This document shows positions 27,400 through 40,184 of a stretch of 64,000 nucleotides of DNA, piece after piece. Below the pieces are notes generated by a model. The model worked only from the letters and a program-made list of their open reading frames with translations, did no database searches and had not been told where the DNA came from. Made by a program: the position numbers and the translations under genes. The stretch is from Lichenostomus cassidix. Taxonomy: Eukaryota > Chordata > Aves > Passeriformes > Meliphagidae. The number at the start of each line of letters is the position of its first letter. The first letter of the stretch is position 1. Where the stretch lies: contig CM039192.1 of assembly GCA_008360975.2 (NCBI GenBank), positions 15,063,742 through 15,127,741 on the forward strand, given 5' to 3'.

Positions 27400-27740
27400 C
27401 CCCTGGGCATTACCTTACATTTGTCCCAGCTGACCTTCCTTTCCTTATTTCCTTGGCATGTTTCAGATCTCAGTTCCCTTTCTATTATTTCGCTGCCCTC
27501 AGTGATATTTATAATGTCTCCAATTTAGTATCATCTGTGAATTTCATTAACCAGCTGTTTACTCTCCTCTTTCAGATCATTAACGAGAATGTTAAATAAC
27601 ACTGGACCTAATGCTATTCCCTGCATTGCATTAGTAGGAAACTTCCCTACGCTTGATACATTGCCTTTTTTTGTTCTGCTCTGTACAGCTCTCTGGCTCG
27701 GTGTTAACCCACATGCAGCGTTTCTAGAAGCCAATGTGAA
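27400..27740 (-). mobile_element. CR1-type LINE fragment, reverse-transcriptase region, decayed
   Basis: On the minus strand, 27,623-27,573 translates as QGIALGPVLFNILVNDL, which aligns with the CR1 reverse-transcriptase segment of the form VPQGSVLGPxLFNIxINDL. About 30 bp further on, in another frame, 27,544-27,521 reads KFTDDTKL, the counterpart of the catalytic F-A-D-D box. The frame break between them plus stop codons show the copy is dead. Near 27,400 a WDKCKVM-like string resembles the later FNxxKCKVLHLG motif. The 5' and 3' limits are approximate. CR1 is the dominant LINE of birds and other sauropsids. Confidence 0.8.
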
Positions 27741-30700
27741 TTAATTTCTCAGGTAAGAAGATAAGCAAAGGTATCTCATGCCTCACCTAACCACAGTGTG
27801 TACCTAGAATTAGATATTGTGGGAATTTTATTTCTAGGAAAAAAAAGAAAAGCTTTTTTTCCTGCTAAGAAATGTTATGTATAAGCCGCAGTGCTCATGA
27901 TAGCGGCAATGGAGGGACCAAAGCTGTTTTAGTGACTGCTATGCTCCTGTTACAATATTTTTTTTCTCAGCATTAATGTTGCTTTATCTACAGTCAGTGC
28001 ATTTCCTTGCTTTCACATTTGCAAAAAGACACTATTTAAAAAAGACAGATTTTTGCACGGTGGTGTTTCAAGCTAGGAGTCTCCCACGCTGCAATCAAGG
28101 GTAATGGCAACTACTCACAGGTGTACATATATCACATAAACAAGTGAAACATTGATTGTGAGGGGTGCAGTGACAGTCCTCTATCCATAGCATAATCTTC
28201 TCAAGAGATATTTAATCAGATGATTATTTACATCTTAAAGACCAAGGAAAGGGAAAATGTTAACATCGAATTATGGGGAGGAATGATAAAGAAGATGCTA
28301 TGCATGAAGTGCTCATCACAGAACTGATGAATAAAGGGTTTGCCTGAATGTGCCTTAACATCACTAGTGCAATCTAAGCCCAGCCACTTGCATGATCTAA
28401 ATCAGCAGAATCCACTGAAGCTGGTGGAGTTTAAGCAGTTCAAAACCCAGGAGACTGTGCCTTGATCGCTCTCTGAAACTCTGAGTAAATCCCATATTTT
28501 TTCCCTGTATTTTTTTTTTCCAACTTTTAAGTTAACTCGTATGATACAACATTAAAAACTGTTTTACAGAGAATACAGAGTCAAATGTCACCTTCAGAGG
28601 CTTGTTCTTTTGTATATAAAAGTCTCTGCGTTTAAACTGACTCTGGGTAGAGAGAGGACACTGAGCTGAAATTTATTCTGTGAATTCTGAAATGGAAGAA
28701 GGCTTGCAAAAGCCAAAGAGGTTTCTAGCTGTGCTTAAAAAACATGTGGAAAGCTTATGGCATAAATTATAGTTACATCCTTTACACTAAGCCTTTCCTT
28801 TACTAAGTACACATCTCTTCTGGAAGAGGCAGCTTCTTTTCTCAGCTGTGTAGTTCAAGGAGTTTGTGGTGAGGTACTTAAATTGTGAAGGCAGACCCAG
28901 GGCTAGGACTGTTTAGAGTTTGGATCACATGAGAATAACCTCATGTTACAGGTGAAATTCTTTCCCAAACTCAAGAAATTTCACCAAAGAGTAAAAAACA
29001 TCTTGTTTGTGCTTTGGTTTGGGAGCCACAGAAAAAAATAACATGGGAAGCAGAAGAGGTGATTGTGCTCTCTGCTGGATTTGTGCAAATACACAAACCC
29101 TCCTGTCACTTCCATACCATACAGGTTTGACTCCAAAATTAACTACAACCTGCAGAGACTCACATTCATAAACCCAATTTGGAAACACTCCACAGGCTAC
29201 TTTGAAGTCTGGGAAACCACTGAGTGCTAAAAGATAAATGGGTGGTGCCCATCAACTCTTATTTTTATAGGAGCTGTTGTGGGGGGTTTTTGACAATTGG
29301 TGCTGTTAAGTAGGACAGGCCTGCAGGATTCAGAACTCTGTTCTACACAGAAGTTAATGCCATGAATCTAAGCTTTGGGTCACTGTATTCTGATCATCCC
29401 CAGTGCCAGGTGCTGCAGACAAAACCCACAGCAGAAATTGTAAGATGGCTATCACTCACTTGAGTTAGTAGCTCACCAGAGCAGCTACTTTGCTGCTTAC
29501 CCACAATCTGTGGTGTGCACATCCTCACTGTCCATTAGACTTGTAAATTAAACGCTGGAGTGGACTAGCTGGACGGGATTTACATAAAATCTCAATCAAA
29601 TTCACGGCAGCATACCTTCCCCTTTGGTAATTAGATTCAGTGCCAGTTTTGGTTTCCTGAACCCAATAACCCATCTCTTTACTTTATGATATCTTGGCAA
29701 TTTTCATTAGTAAGTGAATTTCTATGCATCACTTTTAAAAAGCACCAGCTGCACCAGTAAAGATGTGCATCCATTCACTGAACAGTCAAAAAATCCAAAT
29801 GCATATTAATACATCTATACTCATTGAACTCTCAAGCACATCTAAATAGTTATCACATGTTCCTGATTTCCAGTGCAATATCCCACAGTATGCTGATGAA
29901 AATACAATACAGTGGGTGCAACACTGGTTGAGAACAATATCTGGAGAGTAATTACCAGTGGTTCACTATGAAAACAAAAAAGATGCAACAAAGAGGTGGT
30001 CTAGACCAGGTAGTATTCAGCACTCACACTAACCTGAATGATAAAATAAAGGGTAAATTTATAAAACTCCTTGAACAGATCAAACCAGAATGTACTGCAA
30101 GTATGTTGACCTACAGGAAGAGCCAGTAAAATGAAAAAAATATCTGAAAATGTTTGGGGGCCATAGAGAATGTTTAATGCCATACTCAGGTGCACAAAAC
30201 CACATATAAACTCTAAAATGAATGAAGAAATTAGGAAATTCTTCTGCTCTATACATTTGGAAGACCTCAGGTGATGCCAGTTTGAGTCACCTTTCTTCAA
30301 CAAGGCTGTGATCCAAGTGGAGAAAATATAGGTGTAATGATAAATCAAGAAGCCATAACCTAACAGGTTAATTAATCAGCATTATTAAGTCAGTGAAGAA
30401 AAGAATGAAGTATGTTACATGTTAACCTGCTAACAATTTGCAGTCACATTAAAGGCAGAAAAGAGGAGTGGATTCAAAGCTGCCCTAAGCCACAATGAAA
30501 AGAATAAGAAATAACAGGTTTAAATTACAAGCAGAGTCAGACTGGATATCAAGAGAGAACTGTTGTGTGGCAAAAGCAGCAAAGCAAAGGCAGATATTTC
30601 CTGGAAGTATTTGTGCAGCCTCCAAAAATTGTGGTTTTAAACAAAAATGAGACAAGCATCTGCTGGGAATGACAGAGGAGTGATCAGTTACACCACCCCA

Positions 30701-33700
30701 GGGCAAGAGGATGGTCTTGATGCCTCCTAAGTGCCCTTCAAGTTTGCATGACTTAATTTAAAATCTCAGCTTTAATGTTTTCTAGGGAGGCCAGAAAGAC
30801 GAGAGTGCTTGTTTTGAGATGAAAAATACACAGCTTTCCAGTTGTTACTTCAAATCCAAGAAGAAATGTTAAGAGTTCTTATTCACAATTCCTGCTCCTG
30901 AGCTTTCTCTTGCAAGACCATGTCATGTGATGAAAAACTTCCCTGTATTGCAAGCTATTCCCCCACATCCCTTGTTATTCCAAATGCTGTATTTCTTTTG
31001 GTACATTGGAAAATATCAGTACAGAAGTGTTGGTACCTCTCTGGCATGACTGGCTGGATGGCTAATTGGCCATTACAGCTGTGGCTCACAACAACACATC
31101 TTTACATTGCATTAATGGTCCTTTTTAGCTGCCCGATTATGGGTGATTGTAATTTAAATTTTGGTTTCATTTCCATACTTGCTGCCAAATTTCTGACTGA
31201 AATTTATTTTCCTTATCTCTAATTGTAAACTTCAACCACTAGACATTCCTGTACCAACAACTTTTGTTTCAGTCCGGGCATTTTTTCATTTATGAAGATG
31301 ATACTGGGCTGTTCCTTTTCCAATAACACAACCATACCTTGCTCCATTCTGTGTAGCCTCTCCTGTACAACATTTCTTGTAGAAATGGGAGATTAATTCT
31401 CTAACACAGTAAAAAGTTCTCTGGTCATTTTTTAGACTTAGTTCAACTTTAATTTCAAGTCTCCATGTAGTAAACTTCTTCATTTGAGTCTTAGACTTCA
31501 GGGCACAGAGGCAATTTGATTCTCAACCTCCAGTCCAAAGGATTGATCCTTAAAGGCAAGGAATGATGGTTTAATCACACCAAAAGGATACAGCAATTAG
31601 AACTTGAACTAAATCTGGACTTGCAACAAATGCTGGTGGAGAAACCTGTGACTCTACGTTCTTCACCTACAGCAGGTTCTCTCACTGTTATGAGCTCTAA
31701 CAAGACCAAAAGGCTGTGACAACAGTAAAGAAATGTTGATAACTCTATTCTTACATCTAGAGGGGTTCAAACACATCATTATTAACTTGCATAGGAATCT
31801 TTTAATTATTGAAATGAAACCCAGTGAAAAGCAGCAACAATGCACTGATGGAAACAATCTCCACATTGCAGAATATTTCAGGGCAGGAAATAAAGCATAT
31901 CAAAATCTTATGTTCAGATAGTGGTGAGAAGAAAAGAAGAGTTGGATAAAATACGAATTAACTCCATGGTCAAAACCAGAAGAAAAATCTCTCCTATTCA
32001 TTCTCCTTTTTACATTTAAACACAAAGACTTCGAGTTTTGCACCCTCCATCCTGAATGCTGTGAAACTTTAGGAAACTTCACTGGGGCTGGAGAGAAGAT
32101 AGATGTCCTCTGCTAACCTGCAGAGAACAGAGTCCAAGGGGAGTCAGAGGCCAACATACAGGAGCCTTTGAAGGGAGAGACAAGTTCATCTCATCTGGCA
32201 GACACACTTCTCCCTTTCACTACTTCCATAATTTTTTAGATTGGATGAGCTGGCAGAGAAAGGGTGCAAATGTGTTGCCACAGCCTGAATCAGTTTTTCC
32301 ACCAGAGATCTTGGAAGGGATCTGTCCTTGTTATCTACTGAAATGTTGACAATGTACAAAGAAAATCTATTTTTATCACCACCCTTAACTCAGAGGAATA
32401 ACCATGGTCAGCAGAAGGATAACTTGGCTAACAGGGAACAGCCTGAGCCACAGCAACACAGCCTGGCCTGGGACTCCTCCACTGAATTAGCTTTAAAAAG
32501 AATACAACACTGGGGCAAGACCTGATGGCAGTGAGGAACTCCAGGCGTGCAACTGAAAGAAAAACAAGGCTGCACAGACATGCATGGGAAAACCTGATCC
32601 AAACTGTCATTACCAAATGCCCCCCAATGTGGACAAGGCCCAGCTGTAGCTGTGAAGATGACTTTCCTCTCTGGAGATGAGCCAAGCTGGAGGAGGATGT
32701 GTCCCACCACCATTGCCTTGATGTTTGAGTTACTGCCAACGATGGAGTAGAGAATTCATCATCTGTCAGTGACCTCCAAGATCAGTCAAAGTTTTCATTG
32801 CTCATAAAGGAAAAATCACACAAAAAGTAAAACATCTGTTAGGAGACTAAGCTGCATTTTATGGTGTTTGCTGTATGCAGCAACATGTCTGTAATCTCAG
32901 ACCATGTTTGCTGTGCCATTGTCACTCCCCACCTCTCCTCACTGCACAGCTCTGATGCCCAAAGTCACCTTGACTGGAGCAAGTATTAATTTCTGTCAGT
33001 GGTGTTTTAAATGTTTGCATAGACTGAGTTATCAAGGCTGTAGGTATGGCCAGAGAGGCTCCTTGCTTTCTGATCCTTTAGGAGGTCTGCTCCAGCTCCA
33101 TACCCAGCAGCCACTGAGCCTTTCCTTACACATAGTCTGGAGTGTAAAGTCATAGTAGTATTCAAAAGGTTAAAGCAGAGTGAACTGTTAATTTTAATGC
33201 TTTCTCTAAGCTTCAGTTTTAATAAGCGAAAATGATGTTCTTATTTGCAGTAAAGTGGTGTTATAAAATTCTGTCTGTCAAGCTCATTTTAAAACCATGG
33301 AAATAAATGATCTGACAAAATCAGGCTATTAGACAAGTGAAGAAGAGTGATTTCCATAAAAGTAGAGGAGCTGTTCCTTAATTTCACACTTGGTAGTCTT
33401 TTGGGTCGACTAAATTTTTAAATAAGTGATAAAATTATATTAGCGCAATTGCATTTTTATAGATTTTTTTGGTCATTGTACTCTTTTTCAATTCTTTTAT
33501 TTTAACTCAAACCATTCTGCTGAAAGGTTACCTCTCAACTTATGTTACCTCATAACAGTTTCTGCTCACACAACAGAACTGTAGATTCACAAATCCTCAA
33601 TATAAAAGTATCCAGAATGACCACACTGACCCAAAAGTATTCTAAAGTGGAAAGATCATTTCATTATAGCCACATCCTGCTGAAGTGCTGGCCCTGCACT

Positions 33701-36408
33701 CTGCATTTGACTCCTGCAGGAACAGATGTGAAGTACTCCAAAGCACTTTGGTTCCATATCTGAGCATTTTCTTTGGGAGCAGACTACAATTTCCTTCATC
33801 TACACTGCATGTACAAAATCCAAACAAACAAGATACTTTTCCATGTCCAGGTGAGTGTGGCAAGGAGAGCCTTTACACACAGAGAAGTCAGTGCTCACCA
33901 CATCTGACAGTTAAGATCAGACAGGCCTCAAAATGCTCAGCTCGATGCTGAGAGATGTCAAAATATGTTCAGGGGCTGGTGGCCCCTCAGACACATTCCA
34001 GATGACAGGAGGGAAACTGTTCGTACTCTACTTTCCCCTTCATTTGAGAAACAAGGGAAGTTTCCACACCCACAAGCCACGGGAAAATTCCTGTTGCCAG
34101 TTTTCCCAGCCTAGCCTGAGCAGGGAGGAGCAAGGCTGTGCCTTCTCCTCACCTGAGCCCAACCACCCATTTTGAGAGCACTGCTGGCTGCATACAGGAA
34201 TTTGGAAACACTTCTAAATCCATGGCAATGGTTATGGCACAATTTTTCACCTCTGGAAATTTATGACCAGCTTTTTTCTGACAAATCAAATCACACATTT
34301 CAAGCCAGAAGCTAATTCTCTTCCTCACAGATGGAAATAATACCCTAATAATTACATTGCAACAGAGAGGTCAATATAGAAGGATTTTGACCTTTTATGA
34401 GGTCAATGACTCTTCATCTCACATTGCTCAGTTTCATTTGTTTGTTGAGAGAAGAGATCCAATACATTGATACACAGGTTGTGACATGCTGTTTGAACAT
34501 TAGCTTACTATAATTGGTCATGTCATCATGCATCATATTAACAATATACACAAAAGTGCCCTGAAACAATTGTCTTATAGATCCATCACATATCATAACA
34601 AAGCTTCTGGGACTGTTATCCTGCAGCATCCAATTGTGATGCACATTCCACTTGAGTTCTGGATCTAAACATCACTGTCATCTTAATAGTAAACGATGGA
34701 TTAATAACTTCCTGCTGGCTTGCAAAACCTACATGCATGTAAAAGATGGCAACACAGATTTATTGCACTGAGCATGCTCAAAATAGAAAGCCTGTAGAAA
34801 AGCAAAAACTACTTTGTGTATGGTTTTAAACCAACAGCTCCTCCTCCTCCCCAGCTATGGCAATCCCTTAACCCCAGCATTGCAGCAAGTTCTTCCAAAA
34901 AGAACTAGAAGAATATTTCATCTATCAATTGAAACACACATGACCTTGAAATGCAACATGAAAAAAGAAAAACCACTAACACCTTGGATTTATGTCATAA
35001 ATAACACAGAAAGCATTTTTTGTACAAAGACCTGATTTCACCATCCTTTCCTATTTTTTAACAGAAGTGCAAAATCAGGTTCATTCTATACACAGCAACC
35101 CAGCTGTTTTTCAGTCAGATTTCAGTGTCATTAGGATGTCCATATTTCCTAGGAAGTTTTGAGATTTTCAGCTAGAAAATTTATCTTTTTTTCCCCCCTA
35201 CCTTTTTACAGCTACTTATCAGTGTGAGATAACAGTAATTTAACTCTTGATACAGCAATCCAAACTCAATGCAATTCATTTATTAAGAGGTTAAGCACAG
35301 AGAAAGGCCTTACACTCAGAAATCCTCCTAACTATGGGTTCTGAAAACCAGGAACCTCATCAGCTTGACCCACACTCAACAAGAAAGTAAATAAAATTAT
35401 CCTCTTTATAACCAACATGAGACATTGGTATGTAAAGGCCATAATACCCAGAAGAGGCACTTTGTAAGGAAAAAGTCCCACAAACAGGCAGAATTAGAAT
35501 ATAAGTAAAGCTCGGAAGTAAATATGTGACCTTTGCTCATTGCCATTCCAGAAATTGCTCCAGGGTGGGTCCATGGGCTGCAGGTACAGAGCCCAAGCCC
35601 TCCATTCCTGCTAAACATGTTGCTTTTGATTCTGCAGGGTTTGCATGACTCCTCGAGTGAGTCAGCACTGGGGGAAGGCCCCCTCATTTGTGGGAGAACT
35701 GCTCTTCAGATAAGATGGAAAATGATGCTAATTTTAATAAACTATGCAGACAAAACTATTAACATTCCTACGGCCTGTTCCACATATTATCTCAGCCTGT
35801 TAACTGAGCGCCAGCTGATCTGCTGTGCTCCATGACTGGAAGCACAGCCTTGGCACCCTGCACCTCTTCAGCACCAGCACTGCCTCTGGGCCCCAGGCAA
35901 ACAGGGCAGGAAGCTGTTTAAATGTGCTTCCCCCCCCCACCCCCAGCTCTTGCTCCTCTATTTATAGAGCATAAATGGCCATCATTTATAGAGTGGCACA
36001 GTCAGTCACCAGTGCCACCCCAGCACCTCCTAGAGCCCTCGGGAGTTTGACAGGGATACCACACCCTGCAGGGTACAAGGGACACACTGGAAGTCTTTTT
36101 AATTCTAGAAAACAATAAAATCGCACTTACTAGGAAGAAAGGAAACCTGCAACAGTGCCAGGTGCTCAGTCTCAGCCTCAGCAGCTCCTTCCTAGGTGCT
36201 CAACAGCAGCAGGCAAGCTCAGGATGCTCCAGCAGCTCTACACCACACAGGAGATACACACCCAGCAGCAATGGATACACATCTTTGTTTTTAATTAAAT
36301 GGAAACTAATGTAAAGCTCTCCCTGGTATCCTGGCCTCGAGGAGTGGGATGCACATGCCTACAGCAAAGCAGTGTGCTGAGGCTTTGAGGAGACCCTGGT
36401 GCCTAGCA
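27741..36408. other. Intergenic, no gene seen
   Basis: AT-rich with short random frames of up to about 115 codons on both strands. The listed MEF2-like pair and C-run at 35.9 kb are the only motifs I would single out. No transposon boundaries were recognised. Confidence 0.65.
35930..35991. promoter_or_regulatory. C-run followed by two MEF2-like sites
   Basis: A run of nine C, then A and more C (35,930-35,944), precedes CTATTTATAG at 35,958-35,967. That is a perfect match to the palindromic MEF2 consensus CTA(A/T)4TAG. A second related CATTTATAG follows at 35,983-35,991, 25 bp on. The motif match is direct; regulatory activity is inference. Confidence 0.35.
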
Positions 36409-36414
36409 GGGGTT
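36409..36414. repeat. Left target-site duplication (GGGGTT) of the solo LTR
   Basis: GGGGTT directly abuts the left LTR terminus and is repeated exactly at the right terminus. A perfect 6-bp copy on both sides defines the insertion boundaries. Confidence 0.85.
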
Positions 36415-36719
36415 TGTGGTGTTAAATACAAGATTTCTACCATGGTAGAGCAAAGACTTTATTGCAAACTCTAGGGTTCTTAGATAGGAACAGGTGTAAC
36501 CTGTTGTAACAGGCATCAGGTGTGACCAATCACCAGCCCCAAGTGTGAGCACTTATTGGCTCTAATCATTGTTTTACAATTACATAACCTGTTTTTCACC
36601 TCTAGTTTAGATGAGTCATTCCCAGAATGCTTTTCTAGTTAGCCAAAGTAACAGAAGTGAGGAAGGCTTTTCCGAGGGTAAAAGGCCCTCACTTTGCAAG
36701 GCCTTTCTGCCCCACAACA
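36415..36719 (-). mobile_element. Solo LTR of an endogenous retrovirus, probably class II-like
   Basis: A 305-bp element oriented on the minus strand. It begins TGTTGTGGGG at 36,719 and ends CACCACA at 36,415, so the termini form an imperfect inverted repeat of the TG...CA type. It is bracketed by a perfect 6-bp direct repeat. An AATAAA signal (36,463-36,458) sits about 45 bp from the 3' end, which leaves a very short R/U5. A CCAAT box is at 36,559-36,555 and an imperfect palindrome near 36,500; no clear TATA box is seen. No primer-binding site, polypurine tract or retroviral coding sequence flanks it, so it is a solo LTR left by recombination. A 6-bp duplication fits class II (alpha/beta-like) elements better than ERV-L (5 bp) or gamma-like (mostly 4 bp). 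It is regulatory debris, not a functional virus. Confidence 0.85.
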
Positions 36720-36725
36720 GGGGTT
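36720..36725. repeat. Right target-site duplication (GGGGTT) of the solo LTR
   Basis: GGGGTT directly abuts the right LTR terminus and matches the left copy at 36,409-36,414 without a mismatch, suggesting an insertion that is not extremely old. Confidence 0.85.
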
Positions 36726-36911
36726 CCTTTAGCCCTTCCCTTTAGCCCTTCCCATTCCAGCAGGGCTCCCAGCACTGAGGCAGTGTGGGGAGATCAGCCC
36801 TGCCCTAAGCTGATCCTGTGACCCTGGAGATGGCAGAGATCATTTATAGCAGGTTTCTGGGTCAAAGAAAAAAGGAATAAAAGCTGGCAGGTGTGAAGCC
36901 TTCTGGGCATC

Positions 36912-36938
36912 GCATCCCTGGCATCCCCGGCATCCCCA
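36912..36938 (+). repeat. Three tandem copies of a 9-bp unit (GCATCCCYG)
   Basis: GCATCCCTG, GCATCCCCG and GCATCCCCA follow each other directly, about 190 bp right of the solo LTR. It is a small local expansion with no evident function. Confidence 0.8.
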
Positions 36939-38351
36939 TGGGGGCCTGAATGCCCACAGCACCATTTAGGAAAAGTTCTTGGAAAGGAAAGAACGCAGAA
37001 GTTATTCTTACAGTAGTAAAACACTGTTTGTTGTCTGTCCAAACACCACAGAAGCACCCAAATCAAGCTTTTTAGCTGCTCCTGTAAATTTCATGTGAAA
37101 CCCTGCTGCAACATTAACTTCAAAATTAGCACAATTTAGAACATTCAAAGACTGATATTGATTTATTTGAGCAGGCAGGGTTCTGGTTATTTAAACAAAC
37201 AAGGCTGCAATACAGTCAATGTAAATCTACCTGAAACTGGAAGCTGGTGCACTGCACTGCAGTGGGATTATTGCCTGGAACACCTTTCCATGAGCACAGT
37301 GCAGAGGGTTTGGGGTTGATTGCTGAGAAAGTTAAAGCTCTGTGCTTTGAATACAAGCAGCATGGACTGTTCATGAGACCACCTCACTCCTCCTGAGCCT
37401 GGGTGAACAGTCATTTCCCCCATCCCTGACTCACTGAGCATCTCCTGGGCCTGCTGGAACACCCATTTCAGCTCACAGTGCCTGGGAGGATGGCTGAACC
37501 AGGGGATTTGTATTGGCAGAAGAGAACAGTAAATTGGTGTATCACAAATTTGAAAAATGAACAATCTCAGCCAACACTTCCTAAACACAACGTAAAAATG
37601 GTGGAGTTATCATCTTCCAAAGCCATGAAGACACTCCCTAAAAGATGTTTGTAATGGACACAAATTATTCTCAGATACCTTCTCTGGGTAATAAAAGTTC
37701 TTATTATTGTGTTCTGTTAAGAAATAGTTTTGATGACATTATATAAAGGTGTGAATCTACATCAGATTTGACTCTTACCACATGATTAACTGCCACACCA
37801 GTATGGGCTAAAAGTATGTAGTATTTGCTTTTCAGATGTAGTCATCTTTCATATGAATCTCGTTTAAAATCTATTGGGAGATCTTTAACAAACAGGACCA
37901 AGTCCCCAGCCATATACTGTGAACACAGAGCAGTGTAGCTGTTAATAAGGGTATTCATCATGAGACAGCCTATTTTTGGCATTGTATATGACAGTCTCAG
38001 TAACTTACAATTGTCCCTTGAATGTGAACTTATCATTTAATTACACTCTGAGCGACTGCTTTCCCATATCACCCAGCAAGTTAGTTAACCACACAGCAAT
38101 TCTCCAGCTAATCCAAGTGTGATTGGATCAGACTAAGGTGCACAACCTATCTCTCAGTTCCTGGGAATCCCCTATGGAGCAGTCTGTTTATTTCCACCAT
38201 TCTTTCTTTTTCTTGAATTTAAATATGCACCATCAAATGCTCCAAGATTTTGAACAGATAAATAAGTTGTTTTAAAAAAAGCTGAGTTTCAATTGATCAT
38301 AAAATACCCAATGATAAGCCAAATGGACATACAGAAACTCTCAGAAAAAGT

Positions 38352-38405
38352 ATCAATAAAACCTTGGAAAGGAACAGAGCAGTCATTGGCAAAGGTTTTA
38401 TTGAT
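38352..38405. repeat. 14-bp perfect inverted repeat with AATAAA in both orientations
   Basis: The arms at 38,352-38,365 (ATCAATAAAACCTT) and 38,392-38,405 (its exact reverse complement) are separated by a 26-bp loop. Each strand carries AATAAA within an arm. The structure could form a hairpin or cruciform, or act as a polyadenylation signal in either direction, but no transcript is evident nearby. Confidence 0.85.
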
Positions 38406-40146
38406 TCATAATCAGTGTATTTTAATAAAAATAACAGGTGTTGCTGGATAATTTAAGCATATTTCACATGCATTAAGAGCACAGTTTGCAAAGGATGTGG
38501 GGTGCAAGAAGTTTTTTTGTATTGGAAGTTTATGCTAAAATATAATTGAGATCTTGTAGTAACCCCAAGTTCCATTAAATGCATATTTCTTTGTTTCTAT
38601 TGATGCTTCTTGCAATGTTGCCAGCCAGCCACAGCTTTACCATGCTGCAATTCGGTTTCTTGGGGATCTGAAGCAGCTGTGGCCTGAGCAACATGATCAA
38701 GCTAAAATGCCACATGATTTCTATATCATAGTACATCCAATATAAATAGCTATTATTGCTAGCTATTACTCTCCATACCTGGGAAGCCACACAGTCACAC
38801 TGCTTCCTGAAAGAGGCTCTCAGTACTTTGGAAGCAAAAGCAAGAAAGGAGAGGGGTTAAAAAAAAAGGGGTGTTGTCTCAATTCTCCCATTCTGCTTCT
38901 AAACTGCCCAAACTAACCCAGTGCACAAGCCTTAAACATGGACACAAGCAGGTGCCCCAATCACCTGAGAGCTTGGCCAGCACCAATAAAAGTCAGTATG
39001 TATTGCCTCTGCAGTACGTATTACATTCCCTCAGAGAGGCATTAAAATGCCAGCTACATTTAAACAAGTGAATGTCTGGCCCCTAATAAAACCCACATAA
39101 TTTAATACTAATGAGTCTACCAATTATGACCTAGTCTCTGAACTTCCTTTCTGGGAAAAATCATTGGGAAAGTAGTTCAATTCCAACTCTAGCAATTGCA
39201 TTACTGCTCTGGTACAGAGAACTCCCTTTTCCTGCTGGTCATGGCATGAACTGCTTTGGGGTGCAGAGGGGAACGGGTGAGGTGTGATTGCCTCCCTGTT
39301 ACAATGAACAGATCTAAACAAGCTTGCTGATCCTCAGCCTAATCAACTGCTTTCACATCTTAATCAGAATATACAGCTGACTTTAATGGTAGCGGAAAAA
39401 AAGGAGGAGATGGCTTTGTAACTACTGCTAAACAACTTAACCTTCTGTTGCTGTGGCTGTGCAAGGTTTCCCACTGGAGAAGGCTGCAAATCCCATGTTC
39501 AGCAGTGTATCTGTCAGATCTATAGGAATCCCAGATCTAAGATTCCTCCTCAAGATACATGCAGCATGACTGCAACGCCTACACACTGCAAGGTGGAGAA
39601 CTTCCAGCCCTCTCTTTGCTCCTCGTTGAGCCTGCATGCAGGCAGGGCTGTTTCTGTTTGTGGTTGAACTCGGGACTAGATGGGCACAAGGTTTCCCTAC
39701 ACAAACAAGAAACTGAGAAACTACAGGAAGCACATGGCACAATTTATGGGGCAGCTCGGTGGGGCACTGCCTACAGTAATTCTGCTTCTGCTGCCTGCAG
39801 CAGGATTGTCACCTTAGGTCTCTCATCCTCACTCATCTGCTAGAAGACTGCATCCCTTCATCATCTATCCAGCTTTAATTCAATGATTAACATATGCTTA
39901 ATTAATAGGCCCCGCTGTGACAATAAACTCCATTTTGAGCTGACTGTTGAACCTTGCAGAAGCTCTGGCTGGTGGAGAACAGACCCATCTGCCTTCTGAG
40001 CCTGTTCCTGCTGCAGTCCCACATGGCATCCAGCACAGTGTGACCCCACAGCTTTGCCTGTCCCCAGCCACCACCACCATGTCCTGCCCCTGCTGTGACT
40101 CCCCCTGAAGCCCTGCAGGACCTTCTGGCAGGCAGCACTGGGTGCT

Positions 40147-40184
40147 GGTGGTACACCTTTAATTCATGGTGTACCTTTAATTTC
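40147..40184 (+). repeat. Imperfect local duplication of about 18 bp (TACACCTTTAATT type)
   Basis: Two adjacent copies, GGTGGTACACCTTTAATTC and GGTGTACCTTTAATTTC, differ by small indels. It is a minor feature, likely slippage. Confidence 0.6.

Noticed and set aside
27129..27599. 156-codon plus-strand frame as a gene
   Set aside because: Its right part is antisense to the CR1 reverse-transcriptase fragment, and the rest has no recognisable similarity.
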